64,000 bases of DNA from Rhizaria sp. SCN 62-66 (GCA_001724265.1 MEDY01000014.1:1-64000), one strand, 5' to 3'. Positions 40,301 to 51,022 are shown, numbered from the stretch's first letter. The notes: generated by a model from the letters alone, not told the origin. Numbers and translations are program-made.

Positions 40301-43227
40301 CGCGCGCGCACTTCGGTGTACTCGCGCTCCCACTTGCTCCGCGCGGCCGCCAGCAGCGCGCGTTCCTGCTCGAGCGCGACGGCCTGCGTCTCCAGCTCTT
40401 CCTTCTCGCGCCGCAGCAGCCGCGCCTCGTCGGCCACGCGCGCCGCCTCCTGCCGCGCCGCGGCACGCTCGGCGGCGACCTCGGCCAGCGCGGCCTCGAC
40501 GTCAGCGCCCTGCGTCGCCAGCTCGGATGCAACAGCGCGGGCGTCGCTCGTCGCGGCAGCGCGCGTGGCAGCGGCGGCGGCAACCGTTGCAGCAGCGTTC
40601 GCGGCCGCGGTGGCCTCCGCAGCGGCAGCGGCGGCGGCAGCCTCGCTGCGGATGCGCTTGGCGTCAGACAACGCGTGTGCAGCGCGTTCGCGGTCGTTCT
40701 CAGCCTGCGTGCGCAGTGTGGCGACGGCGGCGCGGTCGTTCGCAGCAGCCCGCGCGTCCGAGTCCAGTGCAGCAGCAGCGGCGGCCAGCGCAGCCTTGTC
40801 GGCGGCCACAGCAGCAGCGGCGGCGTCGGCCGCGGCGCGCACGCGCGTGCCTTCCTCAAGCACTTGCAGCGCCTCAGTGCGCTCGGCGCGGACCGTGCGC
40901 TGCGCCTCGTCAAGCCAGGCCTCAAGCTTGAGCTTGCGTTCGCGGTACCGCTGCTTCGTGAGGGTGCACTCGCTCTCTGCAGCGGACAGCGCGGCGTCCA
41001 GGTCGCTGCGGCGCGCACGCGTCTCCTTCTTAAGCGCGGCGAGTGCGGCGGCGGACGACGCGGACGCGGCTTCGGCGGCGGCGGCGCGGCGGCGCGCGTC
41101 GTCGAGCTCGACAGCGTGCACGCGGGCGGCGTCACTCAGCGCGGCGCGGGCGCGCGCGTCGGCCGCGGCCACGGCCGCGGTCACAGCAGCCGCCATAGCG
41201 CGCTCCTGCGAGCCGTTGAACGCGCTCGCGGAGAAGGACGCCGCGGGCGACGCTGCAGCGGCAGCGGCGGAGGCAGCGGACACCGCGGCGGCGTCGGCGG
41301 CGGACGCAGCCTTGGCCTCCGCAGCACGCGCGCGCTCCTCAGCAACCGCCACGCGGGCCGCAGCGTCGGCGGAGAGCGCCTCGCTGTGGCGCTGGAACGC
41401 GGCCTGGCTCTCGCCGAGCGCGGCGCGCGCCTCGACCAGCCCGGCGCGAGACTCGGCCAGCGCGGCGCTGTCGGCGTCGCGCGCAGTCCGCGCGGCCGCG
41501 GCGGCCTGCTCGGCCTCAGCGCGCGCCGCGTCGCTCGTAGCTGCCTGCTGCTGCGCGTGCGCCAGCGCGGTCTGCGCGTCGGTCAGCAGCGCGCGCAGCG
41601 TCGCCTCGGCCTTAAGCGCGGCCGCAGCAGCGGACCCGGCCTCGGCGGCCTCGCCCGCGACCGCGGCCTTGCGCGCCGCGAGCGCGGCGGCCATGTCAGC
41701 GGCGTCCCTCCGCGCGGCGGCGGCGCTGGTCTCCGCGGCCTGCACGCGGCTCTCCGCGACGCGCGCGCGCGCCTCGGCCTGCGACTGCGCCTGCACGGCG
41801 GCCAGCGCGGCGGCCGTGGCGGCGGAGACTTCGAACCGCAGCGATTCAACCACGCGGTCCATTCCCGTGGCACTCCGGCCCACCGCCGCGGCCTCGGCGC
41901 CCGCGGCGGCTCCGGCGACGCGCGCGCTCACGCTTGCCATATTGGCCTCCGCGGCGCGCGCCTCAGCGGCCAGCGCGCGCGACTCTGCGTCTGCGGCCCG
42001 GCGCTCCGCTGCGCTTAAGTGCGCCTCGGCGACTGCGCGGCCTGCGGTGGCCGAGCTCGCGGCGTCGCCGACGGCAGCGGCGCGGGCCTCAGCCGCGGCA
42101 GCGCGCGCCAGTGCAGCCTGTAGCAGCGCTGCCTGTGCCTCCGCGGTCGCGGACGCGGCCGACGAAGCCTCAAGCGCAGCCGCGACTAAGGCGGTCGTCG
42201 TCTGCGTGTTCTCAATGTCCTGTGTGTCGGGCAGCGCGGCTTCGCGGGCCTCGAGCGCGGTCACAGCGTCCGCAACGGCGCGGCGCTGGCGCTGGACGTC
42301 CGCACGCTCGCTCAACACAAAGTGCAGTGCTTCGTAGAGCTTTAGCTGCGCGGCCTTTACATGCGCGGCGCCCGCAGCGGTGTCAAGCGCTTCGTCGAGC
42401 GCGGCGAGGACGCCCGCGGGCACGGCTCCCGTGGCGCGCGCCTCGGCCAGGAGGACCTCACCGAACTGCGCGCGCATCGGCGCCACAGCTGCGGATACGG
42501 CCGCGCCGACATCTCTGTCAGAGTCGTGCGCGGAGGCCTCGTTGTCCGGTTCTGGGTCAGCGACAACGAGGGCAGAGTCAGCGGCGTGAGATGATGACGA
42601 CGACAAAGGGCGTCCAGCGCGGCCGCGCGCGGTGGTCGGGGACGCGGTGTGCGCAGCGTCAGCGGCGTGGGAACTGCGCGCGACGTGGTGACTGGGGCTG
42701 TGGTCGTGTGCGCCGTACGCGCCCGTGGTGGCAGCGGGCGCGACGGTGAGCTGCGACACACCGCCACCACCGACGCCGCCACTGGCGACGCGAGTGGTCG
42801 CCGCGGGCCGCATTGAGGCCGAGCCGGCGGGCTTGGACGCGCTAAGTCCGGACGCCGCGCGCGAACGGGTCGGCGTGGACGTGGTGTGATGCGGCGCTGC
42901 GTCGGGCACGAACGCGCTGCCGACGCCAGCAACGGTCGGGGCGACGGGGCGCGATGACGTGATGGGGCGCGGCGCGGTGTGCGCGGCGTTGGACGTAGAG
43001 CCGGAGCGGGCTGCTGCGGGCGGCGTGGAAATGGAGCTGGCGACGCGGGACGAGTTGCCGCGCACGCCGTGGGCCGCGGGCGTTGCTGACGCTGAGTAGT
43101 TAGCAGCGGCAGCAGCAGCGGGTTTGGAGGCGGAGCCTGGGACGCCCGCAGTGGGCGCGCGGAGGCCCGAGGTGCGCGTCGCGCTGGCACGGGGCGGGCT
43201 CAGCGGCGAGTGGGCAGGGTGAGACAT
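34381..43227 (-). CDS. Giant Ala-rich coiled-coil protein (2948 residues)
   Basis: Starts at the ATG at 43227 (MSHPAHSPLSPPRAS); the frame extends upstream only to a non-ATG codon. Function not recognised. The N-terminal ~230 residues are Ser/Ala/Pro-rich and disordered. About residues 240-2000 are a nearly continuous coiled coil of Ala, Glu, Arg and Asp with many near-repeats of AALAxxEAAL/AAREAAL type, interrupted once by a Cys pair (CDCAARRQW). The C-terminal ~950 residues are disordered, Ser/Ala/Asp-rich, and carry five copies of a short motif around E-S-V-x-H. The end is GTVAFTGYASFVDSHVRYPG. Length and layout resemble golgin, centrosomal or basal-body scaffold proteins, but a coiled coil this biased gives misleading similarity, so no assignment is made. 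Both strands show long open frames because of the GC bias; the minus frame is the real one since it spans 8.8 kb unbroken. Stop TGA. Confidence 0.75.
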   Translation of the reverse strand: MSHPAHSPLSPPRASATRTSGLRAPTAGVPGSASKPAAAAAANYSASATPAAHGVRGNSSRVASSISTPPAAARSGSTSNAAHTAPRPITSSRPVAPTVAGVGSAFVPDAAPHHTTSTPTRSRAASGLSASKPAGSASMRPAATTRVASGGVGGGGVSQLTVAPAATTGAYGAHDHSPSHHVARSSHAADAAHTASPTTARGRAGRPLSSSSSHAADSALVVADPEPDNEASAHDSDRDVGAAVSAAVAPMRAQFGEVLLAEARATGAVPAGVLAALDEALDTAAGAAHVKAAQLKLYEALHFVLSERADVQRQRRAVADAVTALEAREAALPDTQDIENTQTTTALVAAALEASSAASATAEAQAALLQAALARAAAAEARAAAVGDAASSATAGRAVAEAHLSAAERRAADAESRALAAEARAAEANMASVSARVAGAAAGAEAAAVGRSATGMDRVVESLRFEVSAATAAALAAVQAQSQAEARARVAESRVQAAETSAAAARRDAADMAAALAARKAAVAGEAAEAGSAAAAALKAEATLRALLTDAQTALAHAQQQAATSDAARAEAEQAAAAARTARDADSAALAESRAGLVEARAALGESQAAFQRHSEALSADAAARVAVAEERARAAEAKAASAADAAAVSAASAAAAAASPAASFSASAFNGSQERAMAAAVTAAVAAADARARAALSDAARVHAVELDDARRRAAAAEAASASSAAALAALKKETRARRSDLDAALSAAESECTLTKQRYRERKLKLEAWLDEAQRTVRAERTEALQVLEEGTRVRAAADAAAAAVAADKAALAAAAAALDSDARAAANDRAAVATLRTQAENDRERAAHALSDAKRIRSEAAAAAAAAEATAAANAAATVAAAAATRAAATSDARAVASELATQGADVEAALAEVAAERAAARQEAARVADEARLLRREKEELETQAVALEQERALLAAARSKWEREYTEVRARAEAAIQSAAAAAARSKASDEAAAAAAAAKAAADAARATAAADAATHRADAAAARAEAAAAGDAAARSDAVAAELRTALADARAARATAAEDATVALAAARRETAAAVAEKTEEAAVARRERAAARAAEAETQAALTVAQAALAESKAAARRADTALAEKSAALSESQAALAAALAAAAASSDATSAAAAARDAALGAREEALAQRETAAAQAEAALAGKAAAAQESEAAVAAREHATTARDDDVRSREAALGGREAALRAREAATGDRERALDAAEAEAERATAARDAAAAERARAVDEREFAAAQREARVAAAEAAAERDAAAASEKLASLESKQSAVAAEKAAAESALVAANTRAADVATEAAALAEQRATLAEKEAAVAEQERAIAATITAAVAAAGAATTAPPACDCAARRQWAEDRERALAELERALAARETVIAAREGAFAAGAVATQSGDDEQALATKASILAVREGVLASKEDALADKTAAAEDKAVELTNKEAALADKEAVLAAKEAALAGMEATLNAAAAAAASAPAPAAAAAQSVDAKELDDRQNKIAAAEAALASRVAAADAALARDRAAIAAVKDALVAEKRSLAADRAALEAAHDAVAREGQLARAEREELAAAQTGFSRAVEQLSQERSENARLHALLEKQLGKLQKLSAAAAVTAPAASGSSAAGAQALRNAVAATAAAEEAMAAAAQAMKESEATRAAAAHRFAQYEAMLESLEEQKKVVEFAADELDRQSRAVGRDKDQVERDAARVARERSAVESERAALLAERAQLAAAVAAAARDRELALTQARAVEETEALKAALAQSRATLAESEAAVEEKEAALVNAIAAAEAREAAAAAALAAAPASSSSSASGESGVSDAEAEARARAIVADAEAEAAAILAQARASTLSASENRVRDHVLASALASGTSFAGSVAPTESVWHLPVRGAGDSSSAFDFNSAPLAAGTAPLTMHMMPPSPTASAHMGSTSDAAATQAAVAAAVEDVKVLRGAVAVLEEQRSFLADVISRQKVEISSLTATAAQAANATNSTTANADDDSAEAQRRREIEGEIDQRRAVVADLTNDCMRYDALKHQLSSETAHARALAAAASADAAQRSAEAAAARDELEALRRALDRMRADLGVEMARRAAAHDAATGSATASDVEDEEYDSIPQGVLQVRRRASRAHSHVVAAAAAAAAAAGVAPGALSAGLSSAGASMQSKAPAESVAHFAYAIDADVDADALGASPVKTKPEPSPRQLTQPKAEPVAEAAGAENSETEEERALKARLADITHELDAVNSSASAAAPAPVVSADSSAQSSAAASLSAAPTESVVHVAFDGASAATSFAGRPADTPLIFAAGSDAGANGSEAGAVTVVEQETSSAAAAAAQAARAAAEALAAAEAAAADAAASLRAREAAALDTSRLSGTASLTGASSSGSALLYPGVDSSAGSSMLPLAASDMVQMPASAQLEPAAGLAINGDTPAHSGDIAGIDATAPKDELSVTMRAVQAVEQREAASSGSGAQYGSAASMRELPTGAGHSGSSSAMMGSPAAQSFHSGTKRSPARARRGADDDDDDEYGQDGEHGPDGDDWGTSAGVEDVADDSISVVAARHNAPPASAAAPAPAPKAAPAPYESSAASSNDGSGSGASGAAQSSVLHAAFAPRSDAGTEAGLAAAAQVGGDMVLHDARNGVAVGGEDGVGAYDDEPGAYTVINAANAAAAAAEAEAETRALAAAQEEEMSAERALALFDAPAPYAAPVAVEVTYADASYAEPAYAGDNEFNEEQQQEQADQSGQYESEADSGVVAPLPAAMSVASAFASEVSAVHWARAAHPDAPLGMLPAHNSHTSEGADSAAPAASDATTVMTVGSDPEGYQMMQGRGTDDVAPAPGTVLSQTRRAGVRIFTMVGHGPQGEISSAEAEARDTAAEEDPELTGPNRNMPGEPFGLGDGTVAFTGYASFVDSHVRYPGSDI
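34810..37503 (-). repeat. Five copies of a short ESVxH-type motif in the giant protein
   Basis: Minus-strand copies: PTESVWHLPV (37474-37503), PAESVAHFAY (36613-36642), PTESVVHVAF (36295-36324), QSSVLHAAFA (35314-35343) and the weaker EVSAVHWARA (34810-34839). Each lies in disordered sequence with Ser/Ala flanks. The invariant His is at residues 1915, 2202, 2308, 2634 and 2802. The pattern suggests a repeated linear binding motif. Confidence 0.6.
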
Positions 43228-44307
43228 GTTGTGCGGCGAGGTGCGTGGCACCACCGGTGCAGGAAGTGTGTCTGGAGCAGGCAAAAGAAACGAAGCGAGT
43301 TCCTAATCGGATAGTTTCGCAAGCCAGGGGCGTTTGCCTAGAACGAAAATAGAGCAATAAATCATAAAACAGTTAGAGAAAATCTTGATTTATATATTGC
43401 ATCAATTTCAATTTGAAAGCGACGATCACAAGCGCGACTATCCACGTGAAACGTAGGGAGGTCAACACCCCTCTGCGACCGGTCTCTCACCACGCGCTCT
43501 CCAACGGCCACATCGAGATCGAGCTACTGCTCGGGCTGTGGTCGAAAAAAATTTATGCATTTTCGCTCGGCTCACCCATTCGTTGTTGCTGTTTTGGCTC
43601 CAACTCGTCCGACGACGACGAGAAAGCCTTCAGGTGCCATTTGTGCGTTGTGCGCAGCCTGGGAGGGTGCAAATTTAAGATATATGTTTAGCCATATGTG
43701 TTTCTTGGTTATACTTCTTTTTTTGCTCTCCGACGGCGAGGGGCTGTCTCTAGGCTCAATCGTTCATGTTTTGCGCAGAACCCTGTGCAGCAGGACTTAG
43801 GACAGATATCCACGCTGGGATCGGCGCTCTAGCTCAAGTCACGGATGATTTATGATAGTTGTTGGCCTTTAAAACGCTTCCGACTACTTACTTGTGCTTT
43901 GGGACATGTGTTTCTGCTCTATTTCATGTTCCGACTTGGACTACCACGCGCCGTCGAGCAGCGACGTCTTCACTTTTCTTTTTCTCTGTTTTGCGTGTAA
44001 GAAAACATCAAGACCACTCTACGACTTGACTACAGTGCCCTTGCAATATCTTCTCTCATTGTACGTTCTTGTTTCCCATCTTATGTGCTTTTTTCATCGC
44101 ACAGCCCACTCCCGCGGCTTCACCAAGTTCCCTTCGGTTGGTTGCCCTCCCCGCCCGCTCACTGCTTTCCCTCCCCGGGAACTGCCGTCCAGCGCTTTAA
44201 AGCACTTTCTGCACAACTCCACTACTTCTTCGCGTCTTCACCGCCGCCTGTCGTTGGTCTGCTATCCTTCTGAAGCGTTCCTGCTCTCGTCACCCTTGCA
44301 CCATTGA
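43228..44307. promoter_or_regulatory. Divergent promoter region between giant coiled-coil and P5B ATPase genes
   Basis: 1.08 kb, mostly AT-rich, with a GC patch at 43440-43530 that contains CACGTG (43443-43448) and the palindrome GACCGGTC (43477-43484). The 300 bases before the P5B ATG are strongly pyrimidine-rich. A possible short 5'UTR intron runs from GTACGT at 44061 to CGCACAG ending 44104. Small open frames at 43413-43800 look non-coding in composition. Confidence 0.35.
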
Positions 44308-45865
44308 ATGGACAAAAATGCCCCCCGCTCTGCATTCGCCTCCTCATCCCTGAGCCCTGCCTCACCCCCCGCGCCCAATGGCTCCTCATCCGCCGCCGCT
44401 AAGTCCGGCGTCTCCGGCAGCGGTAGTGCTACCGGTGCCGCCGCACAGCCCGAGCTGTCCCCCGAGGAAAACCACTTGCACATCACCAAGTGCCAAGGCT
44501 TGCGTCGGACCACTCTGCGCACGTTGCGCCACTACCTGTGCTGCGCCATCTTCTCCGTCTTCTACGCCGTCTTTTGGGCCTGGTTCCCGTCCCACTTCTA
44601 CCGCTTCCGGTATCTGACCGTGCCACTCGTGCACGCCGAGTGGGTTTACATCACCGACAACCAGCAGCGCAAGACTCTCTGCCGCGTCGAGCTGCTCCGC
44701 GAAGTCGCCGACTACGAAGTCGCTGCGGGCGAGCGCGACCAGTCCCAGTCGGCCGAAATGGCCGCGGACGACATTCCGCTGCACTCGCGCATGCTCGTGT
44801 TCCGCAACCGCCGCTTCCTGCTGAACCCGGAGGCCGGCGAGTTTGAGCTCCTCCGTCCCCCCGCAACTGTGCCCCAGGGCGCCCTCCTCTCCGCCGCCGC
44901 GGGCGCCGGGCTGTCGCTGGAGGACTTCGGCGCGCGCGCGGCGACTTATGGCCGCAATCTGATGTGTATCCCGATCCCATCGATCCCGGCCGTGATGGTC
45001 GCTGAAGTCCTCTCGCCGTTCTTCGTGTTCCAGGTCTACTCCGTGATCCTGTGGTGCTTCGAGAACTACTGGGTGTTCGCCGCCGTCATCGGCTTCATGG
45101 CGCTCTGCTCACTGGCAATGACCGTTTACGATACACGGTCCTCGATGGTGGCGTTGCGTGAGCTCGCCAAGTCAGACTGCGCGCTCACGGTCATCCGCGG
45201 TGGCCGCCGTATGCTCGTCGCGTCCACCGATCTGGTCATTGGCGACGTCGCCGTGCTCAGCGAAGCGATCGACGTGCCGTGCGATCTCGCGTTACTTACC
45301 GGCTCCGTCGTAGTTAACGAAGCCATGCTCACTGGCGAGTCCGTCCCCGTTGTCAAAACCCCGATCGTCGACCCGGCGGCGACGCTCTCCGCCGCCGCGG
45401 CCGCCGCCGCCATCTCCGTCGGCAAGGACTCCCGCACCACACTCTTCGCCGGATCCCGCATCATGCAAATTAAGCCGCCTCGTGGGTCTGCCGCGATGCT
45501 TGCCGCGATCCCGCGCTCCGCCACGAGCACTTCGTTCGGCCTCTCACTGCCCGAGCACTTGCTGCAGTCCTCCTCTGGCGCTGACGTCGCCGGCGCCAGC
45601 GGCAGCGCTGGCGACAGCATGGCCGCGCTGACCGGCGGACTCGGCCCGTCGTCAGCATCGCTGCTGCAAGAGCAGTCCCCCGCCAAGAAGGCCAATGCCC
45701 GTTCCCCGCTCGTCTCCGCGCTCGTCGACGCAGACGACCTCATGATGTCGGGCGGCGCCGGCAACGGCCGCTCCGGTAGTTTTGACCCATATTCCTACGA
45801 CCCGCCGACTACGAGCCCCGCGCTGGCCGCCGCGGGCGCGTTTGGCGGCGCCGCGGACTTTGACC

Positions 45866-45899
<34 letters not shown>

Positions 45900-48800
45900 G
45901 CTCATGACCGACGCGTCGTCATCCAGCAGCACCACGGTCCGCGCGTCGTCGCACGCCGACGACTCGACCGCGGCGGGCGGCGCGGTGCTGGCCTACGTCG
46001 TGCACACGGGTTTCGCGACGAGTAAGGGCAACATGCTGTCGTCGATGCTGTTCCCGCCCAAGTCGCAGTTCGAGTTTGAGGCCCAGGCATACAAGTTCCT
46101 CGGTTTCCTCTTCTCTCTCGCCGCGGTTGGCTTCGGGCTCACGATCTGGCGCTACCACCTCATCGGCTCACCAATCAGCGTCATGGTGCTCCGCGCTCTC
46201 GACCTGGCCACGATCGTCGTGCCGCCGTCCCTCCCGCTCGCCATGTCCATCGGCATCTCGTTCTCCATCGTCTCGCTGAAGGCATACCGCATATTTTGCA
46301 TCGCACCGTCGCGCATCAATCTCTCGGGCCAGATCAAGCTCATGTGTTTCGACAAGACGGGCACCTTGACGACAGACTCACTGCGTTTCCGCGGTGTGCA
46401 CGCCTTCGTCCCGCTCGCCCCACTGACTCTCGCCGATGCGCGCGCCGTCGAGACCGTGGCCGCCGCCGTCGCCACTGCGCTCGGCACCAACCCCACCGTG
46501 GCGACGCGCCGCGCGTTGGCGACCATCAGCACGCGCGCCTCCGCGGCCCCCAACGCCGCCGCCACCGCCGCCGCCGCCGCCGCCGCGTTCTCGCCCGAGG
46601 CCGGTCTCTTCTCCCCTCCGCAGCAGCTCGGCGCTGCAGGCGACGCTCTGGGCGCTCTGCCCGACGGGCTTCTGTCACCCGACTCGACCCGCAGCAACGA
46701 AGCGCCCGCTGACGGCGGCAACGGCGCGGTATCGGTCTTCTCGTTCGTGCCCGCGAAGCTTCCCCCCGTCGTCCGCGCGTGTCTGGCCACGTGCCATTCT
46801 CTCACTATCCACGAGGGCGCTTTCATCGGCGACCCTCTGGAGATCGAGGGTTTCGGCGCCTGCCAGGCCGACTTCGCCGACGCTGCCGCGAAGGGCGTGC
46901 TGTTCCACGCGCACCTCAAGCGCCACAGCAACACGGCCGTGGGCAAGAAGCTCGACCGTATCCGCCGCCGGCTCCGGCGCGAGGCGCAGCTCCCGCAGCT
47001 CGGCTTCGGCCGCACCGCGTCTAGCGGCTTCGGCCAGGCTGACCACAGCGCGCACAGCGGCGGCGACAGCTATGACGACGGCGACGACGACACCGCTCGC
47101 CGCACCCCGCGCCGCCGCGACGGCGAGGACGCGTTTGGCGATGACGACGACGTCGAGGACGACTACGAAGAGCCCGACGACGATGCCGACCCCGCCACCG
47201 GCGCCGCTACCGAGGCCGGCTCCGATCTCTCTGCGCTGGGCTCCACCCGCGAGCGCTCGTCGTCGTCCGCACCCTTTGCGGGCGGCCGCCGCCACGGTGC
47301 CGCCGCCGCCTCGTGCGAATGCGACTGCCACTACTACGGCGTCCCCATCGCAAGCGACCCGTCCGCGCCGTCGATCGCCCCCGCGCTCGCCGCCGAGGTC
47401 TTCTGCGCCTGCGACTGCGCCAAGGAGACGGTGGCTGTGGCGTCGGCGTACGCAGACTCGCTCCGCCGCCGCCGTGGTGCTGCTGCCGCGTCTGGGTCCT
47501 CGGATGTCGGTCTCGGCGGCATCCGCGACCACAGCCACTCGCACGCCCACGGCCACCATCACCACGGTGGCGCCGCGGCTGCCCTCGCGCGCGGCCAGTT
47601 CGTCAAGGTGCCCACGGTCGCCGCCGCCACCGCGCTGCGCCCGGCTCCCCCGGCGCTGACCCAGCTCACCGCGGCGCTCACGGCCGCCGGCATGCCCCCG
47701 CGCCCGGCACCCACGAGCCTGGTTCCCGACGCACAGAGCCTCACCGAGCGCAAGTCCGCCTACGTCACCGCCGCCGCCAGCGCCTCCATCTCGGGCAAGA
47801 AGTCCTCCGCCAACAGCAGCTCTGAGACATCTCTCTCGTCTTCCGCGACGTCGTCGTCGTCCTCGGCGGCTGCCGAGTGGGCCAGCGGCGCCCGCGGTGC
47901 TCCCCGCGGCACCGGCGCCGAGGGCCGTTCGTGGTCGGTCATGCGCCAGTTCCCGTTCGAGTCCGGACTGCAGCGCATGGGTGTGCTCGCGCTCAATGAG
48001 TACGATATGACGCTCTTCTCGTTCGTCAAGGGCGCGCCTGAGATGGTCGCCAAGCTCTGTGACCCCGCGACTGTGCCCGCGTCCTACGCGGCCACGGTTG
48101 ACTGGTACACCAACGAGGGCCACCGCGTGATCGCGCTCGCCGCCAAGCCCGTTTCACTGGGCGAGCTCGACCCCGAGGCGTCGTTCGCGCAGCAGGCCGC
48201 GACTCAAAGCGCGGGCTCCGCCGCGGGCGCTGACATCACCGCCGCCGCGGCCGCCGCGTCCCCGCTGTCCGACCTGCGCCTCGACCCCGCGTCGGACGCC
48301 ACGGAGTCGCTGCCTCACCTGAGCCGCCTGCTCCACGGCGCCGCGCCCCTCGCCCCCACGGCGGACGGCGCCGTGCTCGCCGTCACTGAGGCGCTGGCCA
48401 AGCGCGATGCCACCGAAGTCCGCGGTTTCGCAGAGTCCGGGCTCACGCTGCTTGGTCTCGTCGTCATGGAGAACGCGCTCAAGCCCGCCACTATCCCCAC
48501 GTTAGCCGCCCTGCGCCGCGCCGCCGTGCGCTGCGTTATGGTGACCGGCGACAACGTCAAGACCGCGGTGTCAATCTCCAAGGAGTGCGGTATCATCGCA
48601 CCGGACGCCGCCGTCTTCGTATCCCAGGTTCCCAAGGGCGTTGCGCGACCGACCGCGCGCGACATCCGCTGGGTGCACTCGCACTCACCGGGCATCTCGC
48701 TCGACCCGACGACGTTCAGGGTCGTCGTCGCGCCGCCCGGGCTGGCCGGCGGGAAGCTGCCTTTCCAGCGCTTCGAGCTGGCCGTCACGGGCGACGCCTA

Positions 48801-50280
48801 CGCGTTGCTCTTGATCGATCACATCGCGGCTATCGAGGCCGAGGCACGTCGCATCGACGACGCACAGGACAGCGGCCACAACCACCTGATCCCGAACTCG
48901 CTCTCCATGGGCGGGTCGCACACCCCGCCGCTGGCGCGCAACCCCGACGGCGTGCGGCCCGCGTTCGCGGCTACCCCGGCTGCGTCCGCGGTCGGCCAAG
49001 GCGGGTCCCCGCTCAGCCCCGACGCTAACAACGGCAGCGCCTACAGTGGCGAGATCCCTCTCGCGGGCGCTGGCGAGACCAACGGCGAGCATCTGGGCCT
49101 CAGAGACCCCGAGAACTACGTCGTCGCCTCGGCCGGGTTCGAGTACCCCGCGCTGCGTGACCCGCACAAGGCCACGCTGCTGCAGCGCGTGATTCTCGCC
49201 GGCGCCGTTTTCTCGCGCATGACCCCCGACCAGAAGGCCGGACTCGTCTCGCACTACATGGCGCTGGGCATGTACACCGGCATGTGCGGTGACGGCGCGA
49301 ATGACTGCGGCGCTCTCAAGACGGCCCACATGGGCGTGTCGCTCGCCGAGTCTGAGGCGTCGATCGCCGCACCCTTCACGTCGCAAATCTCCGACATCTC
49401 GTGTATCCCCATTGTTCTGTGCCAGGGCCGGTCCGCGCTGGCGACGGCGTTTCAACTCTTCCGCTACATGGGCCTCTACTCGGTCATCCAGTTCGGCTCG
49501 TGCATCCTGCTCTACTTTAAGGGCGGCAACTTTTGCGATTACCAGTTTCTGTACCAGGATCTCTTCGCTGTGTTTCCGCTCGCACTCGTCATGGGCCGCA
49601 CGCCGTCTGCTGTGGAGCTTACCCCGCACCGGCCGTCGAGCAACCTGCTCTCGCCGCTCAACATCTTCTCTATGTTGCTGCACATGGCCGTCGCACTGGG
49701 CTTCCAGCTCATCGTGTACAAGCTCACTGGACGCGTCGATGGGTACATCGTATACCCCAACGAGGATTACTACTGCGAGCTCTGGGAAGCCACGGTGATC
49801 CACTACTTTGTATCAATGCAGTACGTGCTCTTCGCTGTCGTCTTCTCCATCGCGCCGCCGTGGAAGCGTGCTCCCTGGCACAATCCCGGTCTCGTTGCCG
49901 TTGTCATCGCCTCGTTCGTGTGCACTGTGACATTCTTCTTCGTCGGCCCCAAGTCGTTTATCCTGATGCAGGATGATATGCCGATCCCGCGCGACTGGAA
50001 GGTCATGGTCATGCTCATCTTCATCGCACACTGCATCGTCACCGTGGTCATCGAGTTTGGAGTCATGCGCCTCATCCGCTGGGCCGCGTCGCGCCGCCTC
50101 GCTGGTGTCCGCACGAATACTGTCTTCGGCCCCGGTGATGCTCGCATTGAGTCTGGCGCGCGCCCGTACCATTACCTGCGCCGTCAGTTTGAGGATATGT
50201 GGCCCGCGTCGCAGATTTCGATTGTCATCCCGCGCGCTGCGCACGCTTCGTCGCCCACGTCGTACGACCGTGTCGACTAA
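44308..50280 (+). CDS. ATP13A: P5B-type ATPase (ATP13A family) with metal-binding-like insertion
   Basis: 1990 residues, against about 1200 in animals. P5B pumps sit in late endosome/lysosome or vacuole membranes; ATP13A2 exports polyamines from the lysosome. Landmarks: N-terminal membrane segment HYLCCAIFSVFYAVFWAWF; actuator-loop TGES (342-345); the P5B signature P639-P-S-L-P643 in membrane helix 4; RIFCIAPSRINLSGQIKLMC; phosphorylated D682 in DKTGTLT; KGAPE (about 1241) of the nucleotide domain; MVTGDN (1411-1416); GDGANDCGALK (D1662, D1666); and six C-terminal membrane helices. Insertions lie between TGES and PPSLP (Ala/Ser/Asp-rich) and, far larger, between D682 and KGAPE. The second insertion carries C1003-E-C-D-C-H1008, C1033-A-C-D-C1037 and the His run 1075-1086 (HSHSHAHGHHHH). 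All catalytic motifs are intact. Stop TAA. Confidence 0.93.
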
Positions 50281-51022
50281 ACAAGCACAAATGTGGCAAT
50301 CCGCAAGTTGTCACGAGTCGAGAACGTGATCGTGTGGCGTGAACGTCAATGTGTGATGCAGCTTATTTCTTAAGGCGTATAATTCTCTGTTCTACGCATA
50401 ACAACAGAAAAGATGCGCCGCACTCATATTTCATTTTTCGTTTTCATGTACATTTTGTACATTCTAATGTGTTTCGATCACGTTTGTAGTCCTTATCATT
50501 TTGATCTCGATGTGACGTGGCTAATGCGTGCTTTTGCTCGCAAACCAATTCATTTTTTTACTACCCCCCCCCCCCCCCCCATCTCGAGAACAACACACAT
50601 ATTCTATCTATACCAAACATGGTATTCTCTTACATTTCATTTTGCGTTTCTTGTCTGTCATCCCCCTTTCGTTTCATTCCGTTTATGACTCATCAGTTTT
50701 ACAATACAAACGCTTTACAAAGCACGCACTCGTCTCGCGTAAGTGGCATATAAGTAGAGTAATATAAAATAGTATTTAATGTATTTGCAGGCAGTGCAAG
50801 CGTGCCACACGCGCACATCCATCCTTTTTCAGTTATCCATCCACTTGTAAACACAACATACTTTGGAAATAACTTTAACATAAAATAAATTACGTACACA
50901 TAGAATTCAAAAGTCGATTCAGAATTTTAATCAGTGCGCTCTGTTCCAAGTCAAGCATAACGCACCAGGCCTCCCCGACATTAACACAAAACTATCATAA
51001 CCGTTATTAAATTGTTGCTATC
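50281..51022. other. Convergent 3' spacer with C17 tract
   Basis: AT-rich 3' flanks of the P5B ATPase (+) and the EF-hand gene (-). It contains a run of 17 C at 50564-50580 directly after a T-rich stretch. No gene is supported. Confidence 0.4.
50564..50580 (+). repeat. Homopolymer C tract, 17 bases
   Basis: CTA followed by 17 C and then ATCTCG in the AT-rich convergent spacer. Length may vary or be misassembled. Confidence 0.9.

Noticed and set aside
39863-42337. Long + strand open frame (824 codons) opposite the giant coiled-coil gene
   Set aside because: It is an Ala/Ser-rich antisense reading of GC-rich Ala/Glu codons. It has no independent start context or domain and lies entirely inside an 8.8 kb unbroken minus frame.
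34381-43227. Calling the Ala-rich giant protein an antifreeze or silk-like protein
   Set aside because: The Ala bias occurs across unrelated genes here and the protein has a Glu/Arg heptad pattern, so the bias reflects genome composition plus coiled coil.
43413-43800. Small + strand frames in the P5B promoter region
   Set aside because: Composition and codon use are unlike real genes of the window; they sit in a divergent spacer with many stops around.
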